From contig JAKZAN010000067.1 in NCBI GenBank assembly GCA_023053545.1, positions 124,001-188,000 of the forward strand: a stretch of DNA of 64,000 nt, read 5' to 3'. The notes under the pieces are model-generated. The model did not search any database. It was given only the letters and a program-made list of their open reading frames with translations, and was not told the origin of the DNA. Both the position numbers and the translations under genes were made by a program. The DNA comes from Lepidurus packardi. Taxonomy: Eukaryota; Arthropoda; Branchiopoda; Notostraca; Triopsidae. Of this stretch, positions 25,001 through 39,400 are shown one piece after another; position 1 is the stretch's first letter, and each line of letters begins with the position of its first letter.

Positions 25001-28000
25001 AAATTCCTTACGGACTGAATTAATTTCATACGGGCTGAATTAATTCATTTCGGACTTAATTAATCGATTACGGACTGAATTAACTCCTTACGTAATGAAC
25101 TTATTCCTTACGGACTAAATTAATTCCTTACGGACTGAATTAATTCCTTACGGACTGAAATAATTCCTTACGGACTGAATTAGTACCTTACGGACTGAAT
25201 TAAATCCTTACGGACCGAATTAATTCCTTACGGACTTAATTAATTCCTTTCGGACTTAATTAATTCCTTACGTACTTAATTAATTCCTTACGGTCTGAAT
25301 TAATTCCGTACGGATTTTATTAATTCCTTACGGACTGAATTAATTCATTACGGACTTAATTAATCCATTACGGACTGAATTATTTCCTTACGAATTGAAG
25401 TTATTCCTTACGGACTGAATTAATTACTTACGGACTGCATTAATTCATTACGGACTTAATTAAATCCTTACAGACTGAATTAATTCCTTATGGACTTAAT
25501 TAATTCCGTAAGGAATGAATTAATTAATTACGGACTGATAATAATTCCTTACGGACTGAATTAATTCCTTACGGACTGAATTAATTCCTTACGGACTGAA
25601 TTAATACCTTAATTAATTCCTTACGGACTGAATTAATTTCATACGGACTGAATTAATTCATTTCGGACTTAATTAATCGATTACGGAGTGAATTAATTCC
25701 TTACGTAATGAACTTATTCCTTACGGACTGAATTAATTCCTTACGGACTGAATTAATTCCTTACGGACTGAATTAATTCCTTACGGACTGAATTAATTCC
25801 TTACGGACTGAATTAATACCTTACGGACTGAATTAAATCCTTACGGACTGAATTAATTCCTTACGGACTTAATTAATTCCTTTCGGACTTAATTAATTCC
25901 TTACGTACTTATTAATTCCTTACGGTCTGAATTAATTCGGTACGGATTTTATTAATTCCTTACGGACTGAATTAATTCATTACGGATTTAATTAATCCAT
26001 TACGGACTGAATTATTTCCTTACGAATTGAAGTTATTCCTTACGGACTGAATTAATTCCTTACGGACTGAATTAATTCCTTACGGACTGAATTAATTCCT
26101 TACGGACTGAATTAATTCCTTACGGACTGAATTAATACCTTACGGACTGAATTAAATCCTTACGGACTGAATTAATTCCTTACGGACTTAATTAATTCCT
26201 TTCGGACTTAATTAATTCCTTACGTACTTAATTAATTCCTTACGGTCTGAATTAATTCCGTACGGATTTTATTAATTCCTTACGGACTGAATTAATTCAT
26301 TACGGACTTAATTAGTCCATTACGGACTGAATTATTTCCTTACGAATTGAAGTTATTCCTTACGGACTGAATTAATTACTTACGGACTGAATTAATTCCT
26401 TACGGACTGAATTAATTACTTACGGACTGAATTAATTCCTTACGGACTGAATTAATTCATTACGGACTTAATTAAATCCTTACGGACTGAATTAATTCCT
26501 TACGGACTGAATTAATTCCTTACGGACTGAATTAATTCCTTACGGACTGAATTAATTCCTTACGGACTGAATTAATACCTTACGGACTGAATTAAATCCT
26601 TACGGACTGAATTAATTCCTTACGGACTTAATTAATTCCTTTCGGACTTAATTAATTCCTTACGTACTTAATTAATTCCTTACGGTCTGAATTAATTCCG
26701 TACGGATTTTATTAATTCCTTACGGACTGAATTAATTCATTACGGACTTAATTAATCCATTACGGACTGAATTATTTCCTTACGAATTGAAGTTATTCCT
26801 TACGGACTGAATTAATTACTTACGGACTGAATTAATTCCTTACGTACTGAATTAATTCCTTACGGACTGAATTAATTCCTTACGGACTGAATTAATTCAT
26901 TACGGACTTAATTAAATCCTTACAGACTGAATTAATTCCTTATGGACTTAATTAATTCCGTAAGGAATGAATTAATTAATTACGGACTGAAATAATTCCT
27001 TACGGACTGAATTAATTCCTTACGGACTGAATTAATACCTTAATTAATTCCTTACGGATTGAATTAATTTCATACGGACTGAATTAATTCATTTCGGACT
27101 TAATTAATCGATTACGGACTGAATTAATTCCTTACGTAATGAACTTATTCCTTACGGACTGAATTAATTCCTTACGGACTGAATTAATTCCTTACGGACT
27201 GAATTAATTCCTTACGGACTGAATTAATTCCTTACGGACTGAATTAATACCTTACGGACTGAATTAAATCCTTACGGACTGAATTAATTCCTTACGGACT
27301 TAATTAATTCCTTTCGGACTTAATTAATTCCTTACGTACTTAATTAATTCCTTACGGTCTGAATTAATTCCGTACGGATTTTATTAATTCCTTACGGACT
27401 GAATTAATTCATTACGGACTTAATTAATCCATTACGGACTGAATTATTTCCTTACGAATTGAAGTTATTCCTTACGGACTGAATTAATTACTTACGGACT
27501 GAATTAATTCCTTACGGACTGAATTAATTACTTACGGACTGAATTAATTCCTTACGGACTGAATTAATTCATTACGGACTTAATTAAATCCTTACAGACT
27601 GAATTAATTCCTTATGGACTTAATTAATTCCGTAAGGAATGAATTAATTAATTACGGACTGAAATAATTCCTTACGGACTGAATTAATTCCTTACGGACT
27701 GAATTAATACCTTAATTAATTCCTTACGGACTGAATTAATTTCATACGGACTGAATTAATTCATTTCGGACTTAATTAATTGATTACGGACTGAATTAAT
27801 TCCTTACGTAATGAACTTATTCCTTACGGACTGAATTAATTCCTTACGAACTGAATTAATTCCTTACGGACTGAATTAATTCCTTACGGACTGAATTAAT
27901 TCCTTACGGACTGAATTAATACCTTACGGACTGAATTAAATCCTTACGGACTGAATTAATTCCTTACGGACTTAATTAATTCCTTTCGGACTTAATTAAT

Positions 28001-30700
28001 TCCTTACGTACTTAATTAATTCCTTACGGTCTGAATTAATTCCGTACGGATTTTATTAATTCTTTACGGACTGAACTAATTCATTACGGACTTAATTAAT
28101 CCATTACGGACTGAATTATTTCCTTACGAATTGAAGTTATTCCTTACGGACTGAATTAATTACTTACGGACTGAATTAATTCCTTACGGACTGAATTAAT
28201 TCATTACGGACTTAATTAAATCCTTACAGACTGAATTAATTCCTTATGGACTTAATTAATTCCGTAAGGAATGAATTAATTAATTACGGACTGAAATAAT
28301 TCCTTACGGACTGAATTAATTCCTTACGGACTGAATTAATACCTTAATTAATTCCTTACGGACTGAATTAATTTCATACGGACTGAATTAATTCATTACG
28401 GACTTAATTAATCCATTACGGACTGAATTATTTCCTTACGAATTGAAGTTATTCCTTACGGACTGAATTAATTACTTACGGACTGAATTAATTCCTTACG
28501 GACTGAATTAATTACTTACGGACTGAATTAATTCCTTACGGACTGAATTAATTCATTACGGACTTAATTAAATCCTTACAGACTGAATTAATTCCTTATG
28601 GACTTAATTAATTCCGTTAGGAATGAATTAATTAATTACGGACTGAAATAATTCCTTACGGACTGAATTAATTCCTTACGGACTGAATTAATTCCTTACG
28701 GACTGAATTAATTCCGTACGGATTTTATTAATTCCTTACGGACTGAACTAATTCATTACGGACTTAATTAATCCATTACGGACTGAATTATTTCCTTACG
28801 AATTGAAGTTATTCCTTACGGACTGAATTAATTACTTACGGACTGAATTAATTCCTTACGGACTGAATTAATTACTTACGGACTGAATTAATTCCTTACG
28901 GACTGAATTAATTCATTACGGACTTAATTAAATCCTTACAGACTGAATTAATTCCTTATGGACTTAATTAATTCCGTAAGGAATGAATTAATTAATTACG
29001 GACTGAAATAATTCCTTACGGACTGAATTAATTCCTTACGGACTGAATTAATACCTTAATTAATTCCTTACGGACTGAATTAATTTCATACGGACTGAAT
29101 TAATTCATTTCGGACTTAATTAATCGATTACGGACTGAATTAATTCCTTACGTAATGAACTTATTCCTTACGGACTGAATTAATTCCTTACGGACTGAAT
29201 TAATTCCTTACGGACTGAATTAATTCCTTACGGACTGAATTAATTCCTTACGGACTGAATTAATACCTTACGGACTGAATTAAATCCTTACGGACTGAAT
29301 TAATTCCTTACGGACTTAATTAATTCCTTTCGGACTTAATTAATTCCTTACGTACTTAATTAATTCCTTACGGTCTGAATTAATTCCGTACGGATTTTAT
29401 TAATTCCTTACGGACTGAATTAATTCATTACGGACTTAATTAATCCATTACGGACTGAATTATTTCATTACGAATTGAAGTTATTCCTTACGGACTGAAT
29501 TAATTACTTACGGACTGAATTAATTCCTTACGGACTGAAGTAATTACTTACGGACTGAATTAATTCCTTACGGACTGAATTAATTCATTACGGACTTAAT
29601 TAAATCCTTACAGACTGAATTAATTCCTTATGGACTTAATTAATTCCGTAAGGAATGAATTAATTAATTACGGACTGAAATAATTCCTTACGGACTGAAT
29701 TAATTCCTTACGGACTGAATTAAATCCTTACGGACTGAATTAATTCCGTACGGATTTTATTAATTCCTTACGGACTGAACTAATTCATTACGGACTTAAT
29801 TAATCCATTACGGACTGAATTATTTCCTTACGAATTGAAGTTATTCCTTACGGACTGAATTAATTACTTACGGACTGAATTAATTCCTTACGGACTGAAT
29901 TAATTACTTACGGACTGAATTAATTCCTTACGGACTGAATTAATTCATTACGGACTTAATTAAATCCTTACAGACTGAATTAATTCCTTATGGACTTAAT
30001 TAATTCCGTAAGGAATGAATTAATTAATTACGGACTGAAATAATTCCTTACGGACTGAATTAATTCCTTACGGACTGAATTAATACCTTAATTAATTCCT
30101 TACGGACTGAATTAATTTCATACGGACTGAATTAATTCCTTACGGACTTAATTAATTCCTTTCGGACTTAATTAATTCCTTACGTACTTAATTAATTCCT
30201 TACGGTCTGAATTAATTCCGTACGGATTTTATTAATTCCTTACGGACTGAATTAATTCATTACGGACTTAATTAATCCATTACGGACTGAACTATTTCCT
30301 TACGAATTGAAGTTATTCCTTACGGACTGAATTAATTACTTACGGACTGAATTAATTCCTTACGTACTGAATTAATTCCTTACGGACTGAATTAATTCCT
30401 TACGGACTGAATTAATTCATTACGGACTTAATTAAATCCTTACAGACTGAATTAATTCCTTATGGACTTAATTAATTCCGTAAGGAATGAATTAATTAAT
30501 TACGGACTGAAATAATTCCTTACGGACTGAATTAATTCCTTACGGACTGAATTAATACCTTAATTAATTCCTAACGGACTGAATTAATTTCATACGGACT
30601 GAATTAATTCATTTCGGACTTAATTAATCGATTACGGACTGAATTAATTCCTTACGTAATGAACTTATTCCTTACGGACTGAATTAATTCCTTACGGACT
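25000..30700. repeat. 672-bp HOR array
   Basis: GGATTTTA, within CCGTACGGATTTTATT, starts at 26704, 27376, 28048, 28720 and 29392, five in a row at exactly 672 bp. Flanking copies lie at 25312, 25944, 26264, 29752 and 30224. GTAATGAAC gives the same spacing between 27136 and 27808. The unit fits 34 monomers of which one is the 12-bp unit (680 minus 8). It joins the GGTCTG/GGATTTTATT series of family I to the TTACAGACTG/TTATGGACTT/CCGTAAGG series of family II, so it is a hybrid of the two. No GGATTGATTG module occurs here. The copies near 28720 and 29752 lack GGTCTG, a deletion-type variant. Confidence 0.88.
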
Positions 30701-33700
30701 GAATTAATTCCTTACGGACTGAATTAATTCCTTACGGACTGAATTAATTCCTTACGGACTGAATTAATACCTTACGGACTGAATTAAATCCTTACGGAGT
30801 GAATTAATTCCTTACGGACTTAATTAATTCCTTTCGGACTTAATTAATTCCTTACGTACTTAATTAATTCCTTACGGTCTGAATTAATTCCGTACGGATT
30901 TTATTAATTCCTTACGGACTGAATTAATTCATTACGGACTTAATTAATCCATTACGGACTGAATTATTTCCTTACGAATTGAAGTTATTCCTTACGGACT
31001 GAATTAATTACTTACGGACTGAATTAATTCCTTACGGACTGAATTAATTACTTACGGACTGAATTAATTCCTTACGGACTGAATTAATTCATTACGGACT
31101 TAATTAAATCCTTACAGACTGAATTAATTCCTTATGGACTTAATTAATTCCGTTAGGAATGAATTAATTAATTACGGACTGAAATAATTCCTTACGGACT
31201 GAATTAATTCCTTACGGACTGAATTAATTCCTTACGGACTGAATTAATTCCGTACGGATTTTATTAATTCCTTACGGACTGAACTAATTCATTACGGACT
31301 TAATTAATCCATTACGGACTGAATTATTTCCTTACGAATTGAAGTTATTCCTTACGGACTGAATTAATTACTTACGGACTGAATTAATTCCTTACGGACT
31401 GAATTAATTACTTACGGACTGAATTAATTCCTTACGGACTGAATTAATTCATTACGGACTTAATTAAATCCTTACAGACTGAATTAATTCCTTATGGACT
31501 TAATTAATTCCGTAAGGAATGAATTAATTAATTACGGACTGAAATAATTCCTTACGGACTGAATTAATTCCTTACGGACTGAATTAATACCTTAATTAAT
31601 TCCTTACGGACTGAATTAATTTCATACGGACTGAATTAATTCATTTCGGACTTAATTAATCGATTACGGACTGAATTAATTCCTTACGTAATGAACTTAT
31701 TCCTTACGGACTGAATTAATTCCTTACGGACTGAATTAATTCCTTACGGACTGAATTAATTCCTTACGGACTGAATTAATTCCTTACGGACTGAATTAAT
31801 ACCTTACGGACTGAATTAAATCCTTACGGACTGAATTAATTCCTTACGGACTTAATTAATTCCTTTCGGACTTAATTAATTCCTTACGTACTTAATTAAT
31901 TCCTTACGGTCTGAATTAATTCCGTACGGATTTTATTAATTCCTTACGGACTGAATTAATTCATTACGGACTTAATTAATCCATTACGGACTGAATTATT
32001 TCCTTACGAATTGAAGTTATTCCTTACGGACTGAATTAATTACTTACGGACTGAATTAATTCCTTACGGACTGAATTAATTACTTACGGACTGAATTAAT
32101 TCCTTACGGACTGAATTAATTCATTACGGACTTAATTAAATCCTTACAGACTGAATTAATTCCTTATGGACTTAATTAATTCCGTAAGGAATGAATTAAT
32201 TAATTACGGACTGAAATAATTCCTTACGGACTGAATTAATTCCTTACGGACTGAATTAATTCCTTACGGACTGAATTAATACCTTAATTAATTCCTTACG
32301 GACTGAATTAATTTCATACGGACTGAATTAATTCATTTCGGACTTAATTAATCGATTACGGACTGAATTAATTCCTTACGTAATGAACTTATTCCTTACG
32401 GACTGAATTAATTCCTTACGGACTGAATTAATTCCTTACGGACTGAATTAATACCTTACGGACTGAATTAAATCCTTACGGACTGAATTAATTCATTTCG
32501 GACTTAATTAATCGATTACGGACTGAATTAATTCCTTACGTAATGAACTTATTCCTTACGGACTGAATTAATTCCTTACGGACTGAATTAATTCCTTACG
32601 GACTGAATTAATTCCTTACGGACTGAATTAATTCCTTACGGACTGAATTAATACCTTACGGACTGAATTAAATCCTTACGGACTGAATTAATTCCTTACG
32701 GACTGAATTAATACCTTACGGACTGAATTAAATCCTTACGGAGTGAATTAATTCCTTACGGACTTAATTAATTCCTTTCGGACTTAATTAATTCCTTACG
32801 TACTTAATTAATTCCTTACGGTCTGAATTAATTCCGTACGGATTTTATTAATTCCTTACGGACTGAATTAATTCATTACGGACTTAATTAATCCATTACG
32901 GACTGAATTATTTCCTTACGAATTGAAGTTATTCCTTACGGACTGAATTAATTACTTACGGACTGAATTAATTCCTTACGGACTGAATTAATTACTTACG
33001 GACTGAATTAATTCCTTACGGACTGAATTAATTCATTACGGACTTAATTAAATCCTTACAGACTGAATTAATTCCTTATGGACTTAATTAATTCCGTTAG
33101 GAATGAATTAATTAATTACGGACTGAAATAATTCCTTACGGACTGAATTAATTCCTTACGGACTGAATTAATTCCTTACGGACTGAATTAATTCCGTACG
33201 GATTTTATTAATTCCTTACGGACTGAACTAATTCATTACGGACTTAATTAATCCATTACGGACTGAATTATTTCCTTACGAATTGAAGTTATTCCTTACG
33301 GACTGAATTAATTACTTACGGACTGAATTAATTCCTTACGGACTGAATTAATTACTTACGGACTGAATTAATTCCTTACGGACTGAATTAATTCATTACG
33401 GACTTAATTAAATCCTTACAGACTGAATTAATTCCTTATGGACTTAATTAATTCCGTAAGGAATGAATTAATTAATTACGGACTGAAATAATTCCTTACG
33501 GACTGAATTAATTCCTTACGGACTGAATTAATACCTTAATTAATTCCTTACGGACTGAATTAATTTCATACGGACTGAATTAATTCATTTCGGACTTAAT
33601 TAATCGATTACGGACTGAATTAATTCCTTACGTAATGAACTTATTCCTTACGGACTGAATTAATTCCTTACGGACTGAATTAATTCCTTACGGACTGAAT

Positions 33701-34930
33701 TAATTCCTTACGGACTGAATTAATTCCTTACGGACTGAATTAATACCTTACGGACTGAATTAAATCCTTACGGACTGAATTAATTCCTTACGGACTTAAT
33801 TAATTCCTTTCGGACTTAATTAATTCCTTACGTACTTAATTAATTCCTTACGGTCTGAATTAATTCCGTACGGATTTTATTAATTCCTTACGGACTGAAT
33901 TAATTCATTACGGACTTAATTAATCCATTACGGACTGAATTATTTCCTTACGAATTGAAGTTATTCCTTACGGACTGAATTAATTACTTACGGACTGAAT
34001 TAATTCCTTACGGACTGAATTAATTACTTACGGACTGAATTAATTCCTTACGGACTGAATTAATTCATTACGGACTTAATTAAATCCTTACAGACTGAAT
34101 TAATTCCTTATGGACTTAATTAATTCCGTAAGGAATGAATTAATTAATTACGGACTGAAATAATTCCTTACGGACTGAATTAATTCCTTACGGACTGAAT
34201 TAATTCCTTACGGACTGAATTAATACCTTAATTAATTCCTTACGGACTGAATTAATTTCATACGGACTGAATTAATTCATTTCGGACTTAATTAATCGAT
34301 TACGGACTGAATTAATTCCTTACGTAATGAACTTATTCCTTACGGACTGAATTAATTCCTTACGGACTGAATTAATTCCTTACGGACTGAATTAATACCT
34401 TACGGACTGAATTAAATCCTTACGGACTGAATTAATTCATTTCGGACTTAATTAATCGATTACGGACTGAATTAATTCCTTACGTAATGAACTTATTCCT
34501 TACGGACTGAATTAATTCCTTACGGACTGAATTAATTCCTTACGGACTGAATTAATTCCTTACGGACTGAATTAATTCCTTACGGACTGAATTAATACCT
34601 TACGGACTGAATTAAATCCTTACGGACTGAATTAATTCCTTACGGACTGAATTAATACCTTACGGACTGAATTAAATCCTTACGGACTGAATTAATTCCT
34701 TACGGACTTAATTAATTCCTTTCGGACTTAATTAATTCCTTACGTACTTAATTAATTCCTTACGGTCTGAATTAATTCCGTACGGATTTTATTAATTCCT
34801 TACGGACTGAATTAATTCATTACGGACTTAATTAATCCATTACGGACTGAATTATTTCCTTACGAATTGAAGTTATTCCTTACGGACTGAATTAATTACT
34901 TACGGACTGAATTAATTCCTTACGGACTGA
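30700..34930. repeat. 1,944-bp composite HOR, about 2.1 copies
   Basis: Anchors recurring at exactly 1,944 bp: GGAGTG 30796/32740, CCGTTAGG 31150/33094, GGATTTTA 30896/32840/34784, 31256/33200 and 31928/33872, and GTAATGAAC 31688/33632, 32380/34324 and 32540/34484. Inside each copy the GGATTTTA spacing is 360, 672 and 912 bp, so the composite is a rearranged set of 672-bp units, including a 160-bp duplication (32380/32540). Its length fits 98 units with two 12-bp units. The third copy carries GGACTG at 34684 where the first two have GGAGTG, and it ends near 34930. Confidence 0.9.
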
Positions 34931-36000
34931 ATTAATTCCTTACGGACTGAATTAATTCCTTACGGACTGAATTAATTCCTTACGGACTGAATTAATTACT
35001 TACGGACTGAATTAATTCCTTACGGACTGAATTAATTCCTTACGGACTGAATTAATTCCTTACGGACTGAATTAATTCATTACGGACTTAATTAAATCCT
35101 TACAGACTGAATTAATTCCTTATGGACTGAATTAATTCCTTACGGACTGAATTAATTCCTTACGGACTGAATTAATACCTTACGGACTGAATTAAATCCT
35201 TACGGACTGAATTAATTCCTTACGGACTGAATTAATTCCTTACGGACTTATTAATTCCTTTCGGACTTAATTAATTCCTTACGTACTTAATTAATTCCTT
35301 ACGGTCTGAATTAATTCCGTACGGATTTTATTAATTCCTTACGGACTGAATTAATTCATTACGGACTGAATTAATCCATTACGGACTGAATTATTTTCTT
35401 ACGAATTGAAGTTATTCCTTACGGACTGAATTAATTACTTACGGACTAAATTATTTCGGACTGAATTAATTCCTTACGGACTAAATTAATTCCTTACGGA
35501 CTGAATTAATTCATTACGGACTGAATTAATTCCTTACGGACTGAATTAATTCCTTACGGACCTAATTAATTCCTTACGGACGGAATTAATTCCTTACGGA
35601 CTGAATTAATTCATTACGGACTTAATTAAGTCCTTGCGGTCTGAATTAATTCCGTACGGATTTAATTAATTCCTTGCGGACTGAATTAATTCTTTACGGA
35701 CTGAATTAATTCCTTATGGACTTAATTAATTCCGTAAGGAATGAATGAATTAATTACGGACTGAAATAATTCCTTACGGACTGAATTAATTCCGTAGGGG
35801 TTATATTAATTCCTTACGGACTGAATTAATTCTTTACGGACTGAATTAATTCATTATGGACTTAATTAATTCCGTAAGGAATGAATGAATTAATTACGGA
35901 TTGAAATAATTCCTTACGGACTGAATTAATTCCTTACGGACTGAATTAATTCGTTACGGACTGAATTAATTCCTTACGGACTGAATTAATTCCTTACGGA
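34930..36000. repeat. Degenerate block after the 1,944-bp HOR
   Basis: Register errors and private variants cluster here. A 19-bp monomer, GGACTTATTAATTCC..., lies near 35246. A 15-bp monomer (GGACTAAATTATTTC joined to GGACTG) near 35445 marks an abrupt switch from family I to a GGACCTAATT/GGACGGAATT series. CTTGCGG occurs near 35635 and 35673. The pair CCGTAGGGGTTATATT near 35792 divides 40 bp as 19 and 21. CCGTAAGG modules occur near 35731 and 35871. No long period is evident. Confidence 0.78.
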
Positions 36001-36009
36001 CTGAATTAA

Positions 36010-36480
36010 TTCTTTAGGATTGATTGAATTCCGTTCTTACTGAATTAATTCCTTACGTACTGAATAAATTCCTTAATTAATTCCTTACGGACTGAATTAA
36101 TTCCTTAATTAATTCCTTACTTACTGAATTAATTCCTTACGGACTGAATTAACTACTTAGGGACTGAATTAATTCCTAAGGGACTTAATTAAATCCTTGG
36201 GGACTGAATTAATTACTTTCTTACTGAATTAATTCCTTACGGACTGAATGAATTCCTTACGGACTGAATTAATTCCTTAATTAATTCCTTACGGACTGAA
36301 TTAATTCCTTAATTAATTCCTTACTTACTGAATTAATTCCTTACGGACTGAATTAACTACTTAGGGACTGAATTAATTCCTAAGGGACTTAATTAAATCC
36401 TTACAGACTGAATTAATTCCTTACGGACTGAATTAATTCCTTACGGACTGAATTAATTCCTTACGGACTGAATTAATTCC
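36010..36480. repeat. CpG-poor divergent module, duplicated at 204 bp
   Basis: The most diverged run of monomers with the 20-bp register still readable. Junctions that are normally TTACGGAC read TTACTTACTG, CTTAGGGACTG, CTAAGGGACTT and CTTGGGGACTG. The series beginning AACTACTTAGGGAC occurs at 36151 and 36355, 204 bp apart. 12-bp short units are packed densely, several between 36070 and 36310. A unique CCTTTATTAATTCC junction follows at 36479. A related CTACTTAGGG monomer occurs near 23948. Confidence 0.78.
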
Positions 36481-39400
36481 TTTATTAATTCCTTACGGAC
36501 TGAATTAATTCCTTACGGACTGAATTAATTCCTTACGGACTGAATTAATACCTTACGGACTGAATTAAATCCTTACGGACTGAATTAATTCCTTACGGAC
36601 TGAATTAGTTCCTTACGTACTGAATTAATTCCTTACGGACTGAATTAATTCCTTTCGGACTTAATTAATTCCTTACGTACTTAATTAATTCCTTACGGTC
36701 TGAATTAATTCCGTACGGATTTTATTAATTCCTTACGGACTGAATTAATTCATTACGGACTTAATTAATCCATTACGGACTGAATTATTACCTTACGAAC
36801 TGAAGTTATTCCTTACGGACTGAATTAATTACTTACGGACTAAATTATTTCCTTACGTACTGAAATTATTCCTTACGGACTGAATTAATTCCTTACGGAC
36901 TGAATTAATTCCTTACGGACTGAATTAATTCCTTAATTAATTCCTTACGGACTGAATTAATTCCTTAATTAATTCCTTACGGACTGAATTAATTTCATAC
37001 GGACTGAATTAATTACTTACGGACTGAATTATTTCCTTAAGTACTGAAGTTATTCCTTACGGACTGAATTAATACCTTACGGACTGAATTAAATCCTTAC
37101 GGACAGAATTAATTCCTTACGAACTGAATTAATTCCTTACGGACTGAATTAATTCCTTAATTAATTCCTTAAGGACTGAATTAATTTCATACGGACTGAA
37201 TTAATTACTTACGGACTGAATTATTTCCTTAAGTACTGAAGCTATTCCTTACGGACTGAATTAATACCTTACGGACTGAAATAATTCCTTACGGACTGAA
37301 TTAATTCCTTACGGACTGAATTAATTCGTTATGGACTTAATTAATTCCTTACGGACTGAATTAGTTCCTTACGGACTGAATTATTTCCTTACGGACTGAA
37401 TTAATTCTTTAGGATTGATTGAATTCCGTTCTTACTGAATTAATTCCTTACGGACTGAATTAATTCCTTAATTAATTCCTTACGGACTTAATTAATTCCT
37501 TACGGAATGAATTAATACCTTACGGACTGAATTAAATCCTTACGGACTAAATTAATTCCTTACGGTCTGAATTAAATCATTACGGACTGAATTAATTCCT
37601 TACGGACTGAATTAATTCATTACGGACCTAATTAATTCCTTACGGACGGAATTAATCCTTTACGGACTTAATTAATTCCTTACGGACTTAATTAATTCCT
37701 TACGTACTTAATTAAATCCTTACGGTCTGAATTAAATCCGTACGGATTTAATTAATTCCTTACGGACTGAATTAAATCCTTACGGTCTGAATTAATTCCG
37801 TACGGATTTAATTAATTCCTTACGGACTGAATTAAATCCTTACGGACTGAATTAATTCATTATGGACTTAATTAATTCCGTAAGGAATGAATGAGTTAAT
37901 TACGGACTGAATTAATTCCTTACGGCCTGAATTATTTCCTTACGGACTGAATTAATTTCATACGTACTGAAATAATTCCTTATGGACTGAATTAATTCCT
38001 TACGGACTGAATTAATTCCTTACGGACTGAATTAATTCCTTAATTAATTCCTTACGGACTGAATTAATTTCATACGGACTGAATTAATTACTTACGGACT
38101 GAATTATTTCCTTACGTACTGAAGTTATTCCTTACGGACTGAATTAATACCTTACGGACTGAATTAAATCCTTACGGACAGAATTAATTCCTTACGGACT
38201 GAATTAATACCTTACGGACTGAATTAATTCCTTACGGACTGAATTAATTCCTTATGGACTGAATTATTTCCTTACGGACTGAATTAATTCTTTAGGATTG
38301 ATTGAATTCCTTTCTTATTGAATTAATTCCTTACGGACTGAATTAATTCCTTAATTAATTCCTTACGGACTGAATTAATTTCATACGGACGGAATTAATT
38401 TATTACGGAGTTAATTAATCCATTACGGACTGAATTAATTCCTTACGTACTGAACTTATTCCTTACGGACTGAATTAATTCCTTACGGACTGAATTAATA
38501 TCTTACGGACTGAATTAAATCCTTACGGACAGAACTAATTCCTTACGGACTGAATTAATTCCTTACGGACTTAATTATTTCCTTACGGACTGAATTTTTT
38601 CCTTACGGACTGAATTAATTCTTTAGGATTGATTGATTTCCATTTTTACTGAATTAATTCCTTACGGACTGAATTAATTCTTTAGGATTGATTGAATTCC
38701 ATTCTTACTGAATTAATTCCTTACGGACTGAATTAATTCCTTACGGACTTAATTAATTCCTTACGGACTTAATTAATTCCTTACGGACTTAATTAATTCC
38801 TTATGGACTAAATTAATTCCTTACGGACTGAATTAATTCATTACGGACTGAATTAATTCCTTACAGACTGAATTAATTCCTTATGGACTTAACTAATTCC
38901 GTAAGGAATGAATTAATTAATTACGGACTGAAATAATTCCTTACGGACTGAATTAATTCCTTACGGACTGAATTAATTCCTTAATTAATTCCTTACGGAC
39001 TGAATTAATTTCATACGGACTGAATTAATTCATTTCGGACTTAATTAATCAATTACGGACTGAATTAATTCCTTACGTAATGAACTTATTCCTTACGGAC
39101 TGAATTAATTCCTTACGGACTGAATTAATTCCTTACGGACTGAATTAATTCCTTACGGACTGAACTAATTCCTTACGGACTGAATTAATACCTTACGGAC
39201 TGAATTAAATCCTTACGGACTGAATTAATTCCTTACGGACTGAATTAGTTCCTTACGGACTGAACTAATTCCTTACGGACTGAATTAATTCCTTTCGGAT
39301 TTAATTAATTCCTTACGTACTTAATTAATTCCTTACGGTCTGAATTAATTCCGTACGGATTTTATTAATTCCTTACGGACTGAATTAATTCATTACGGAC

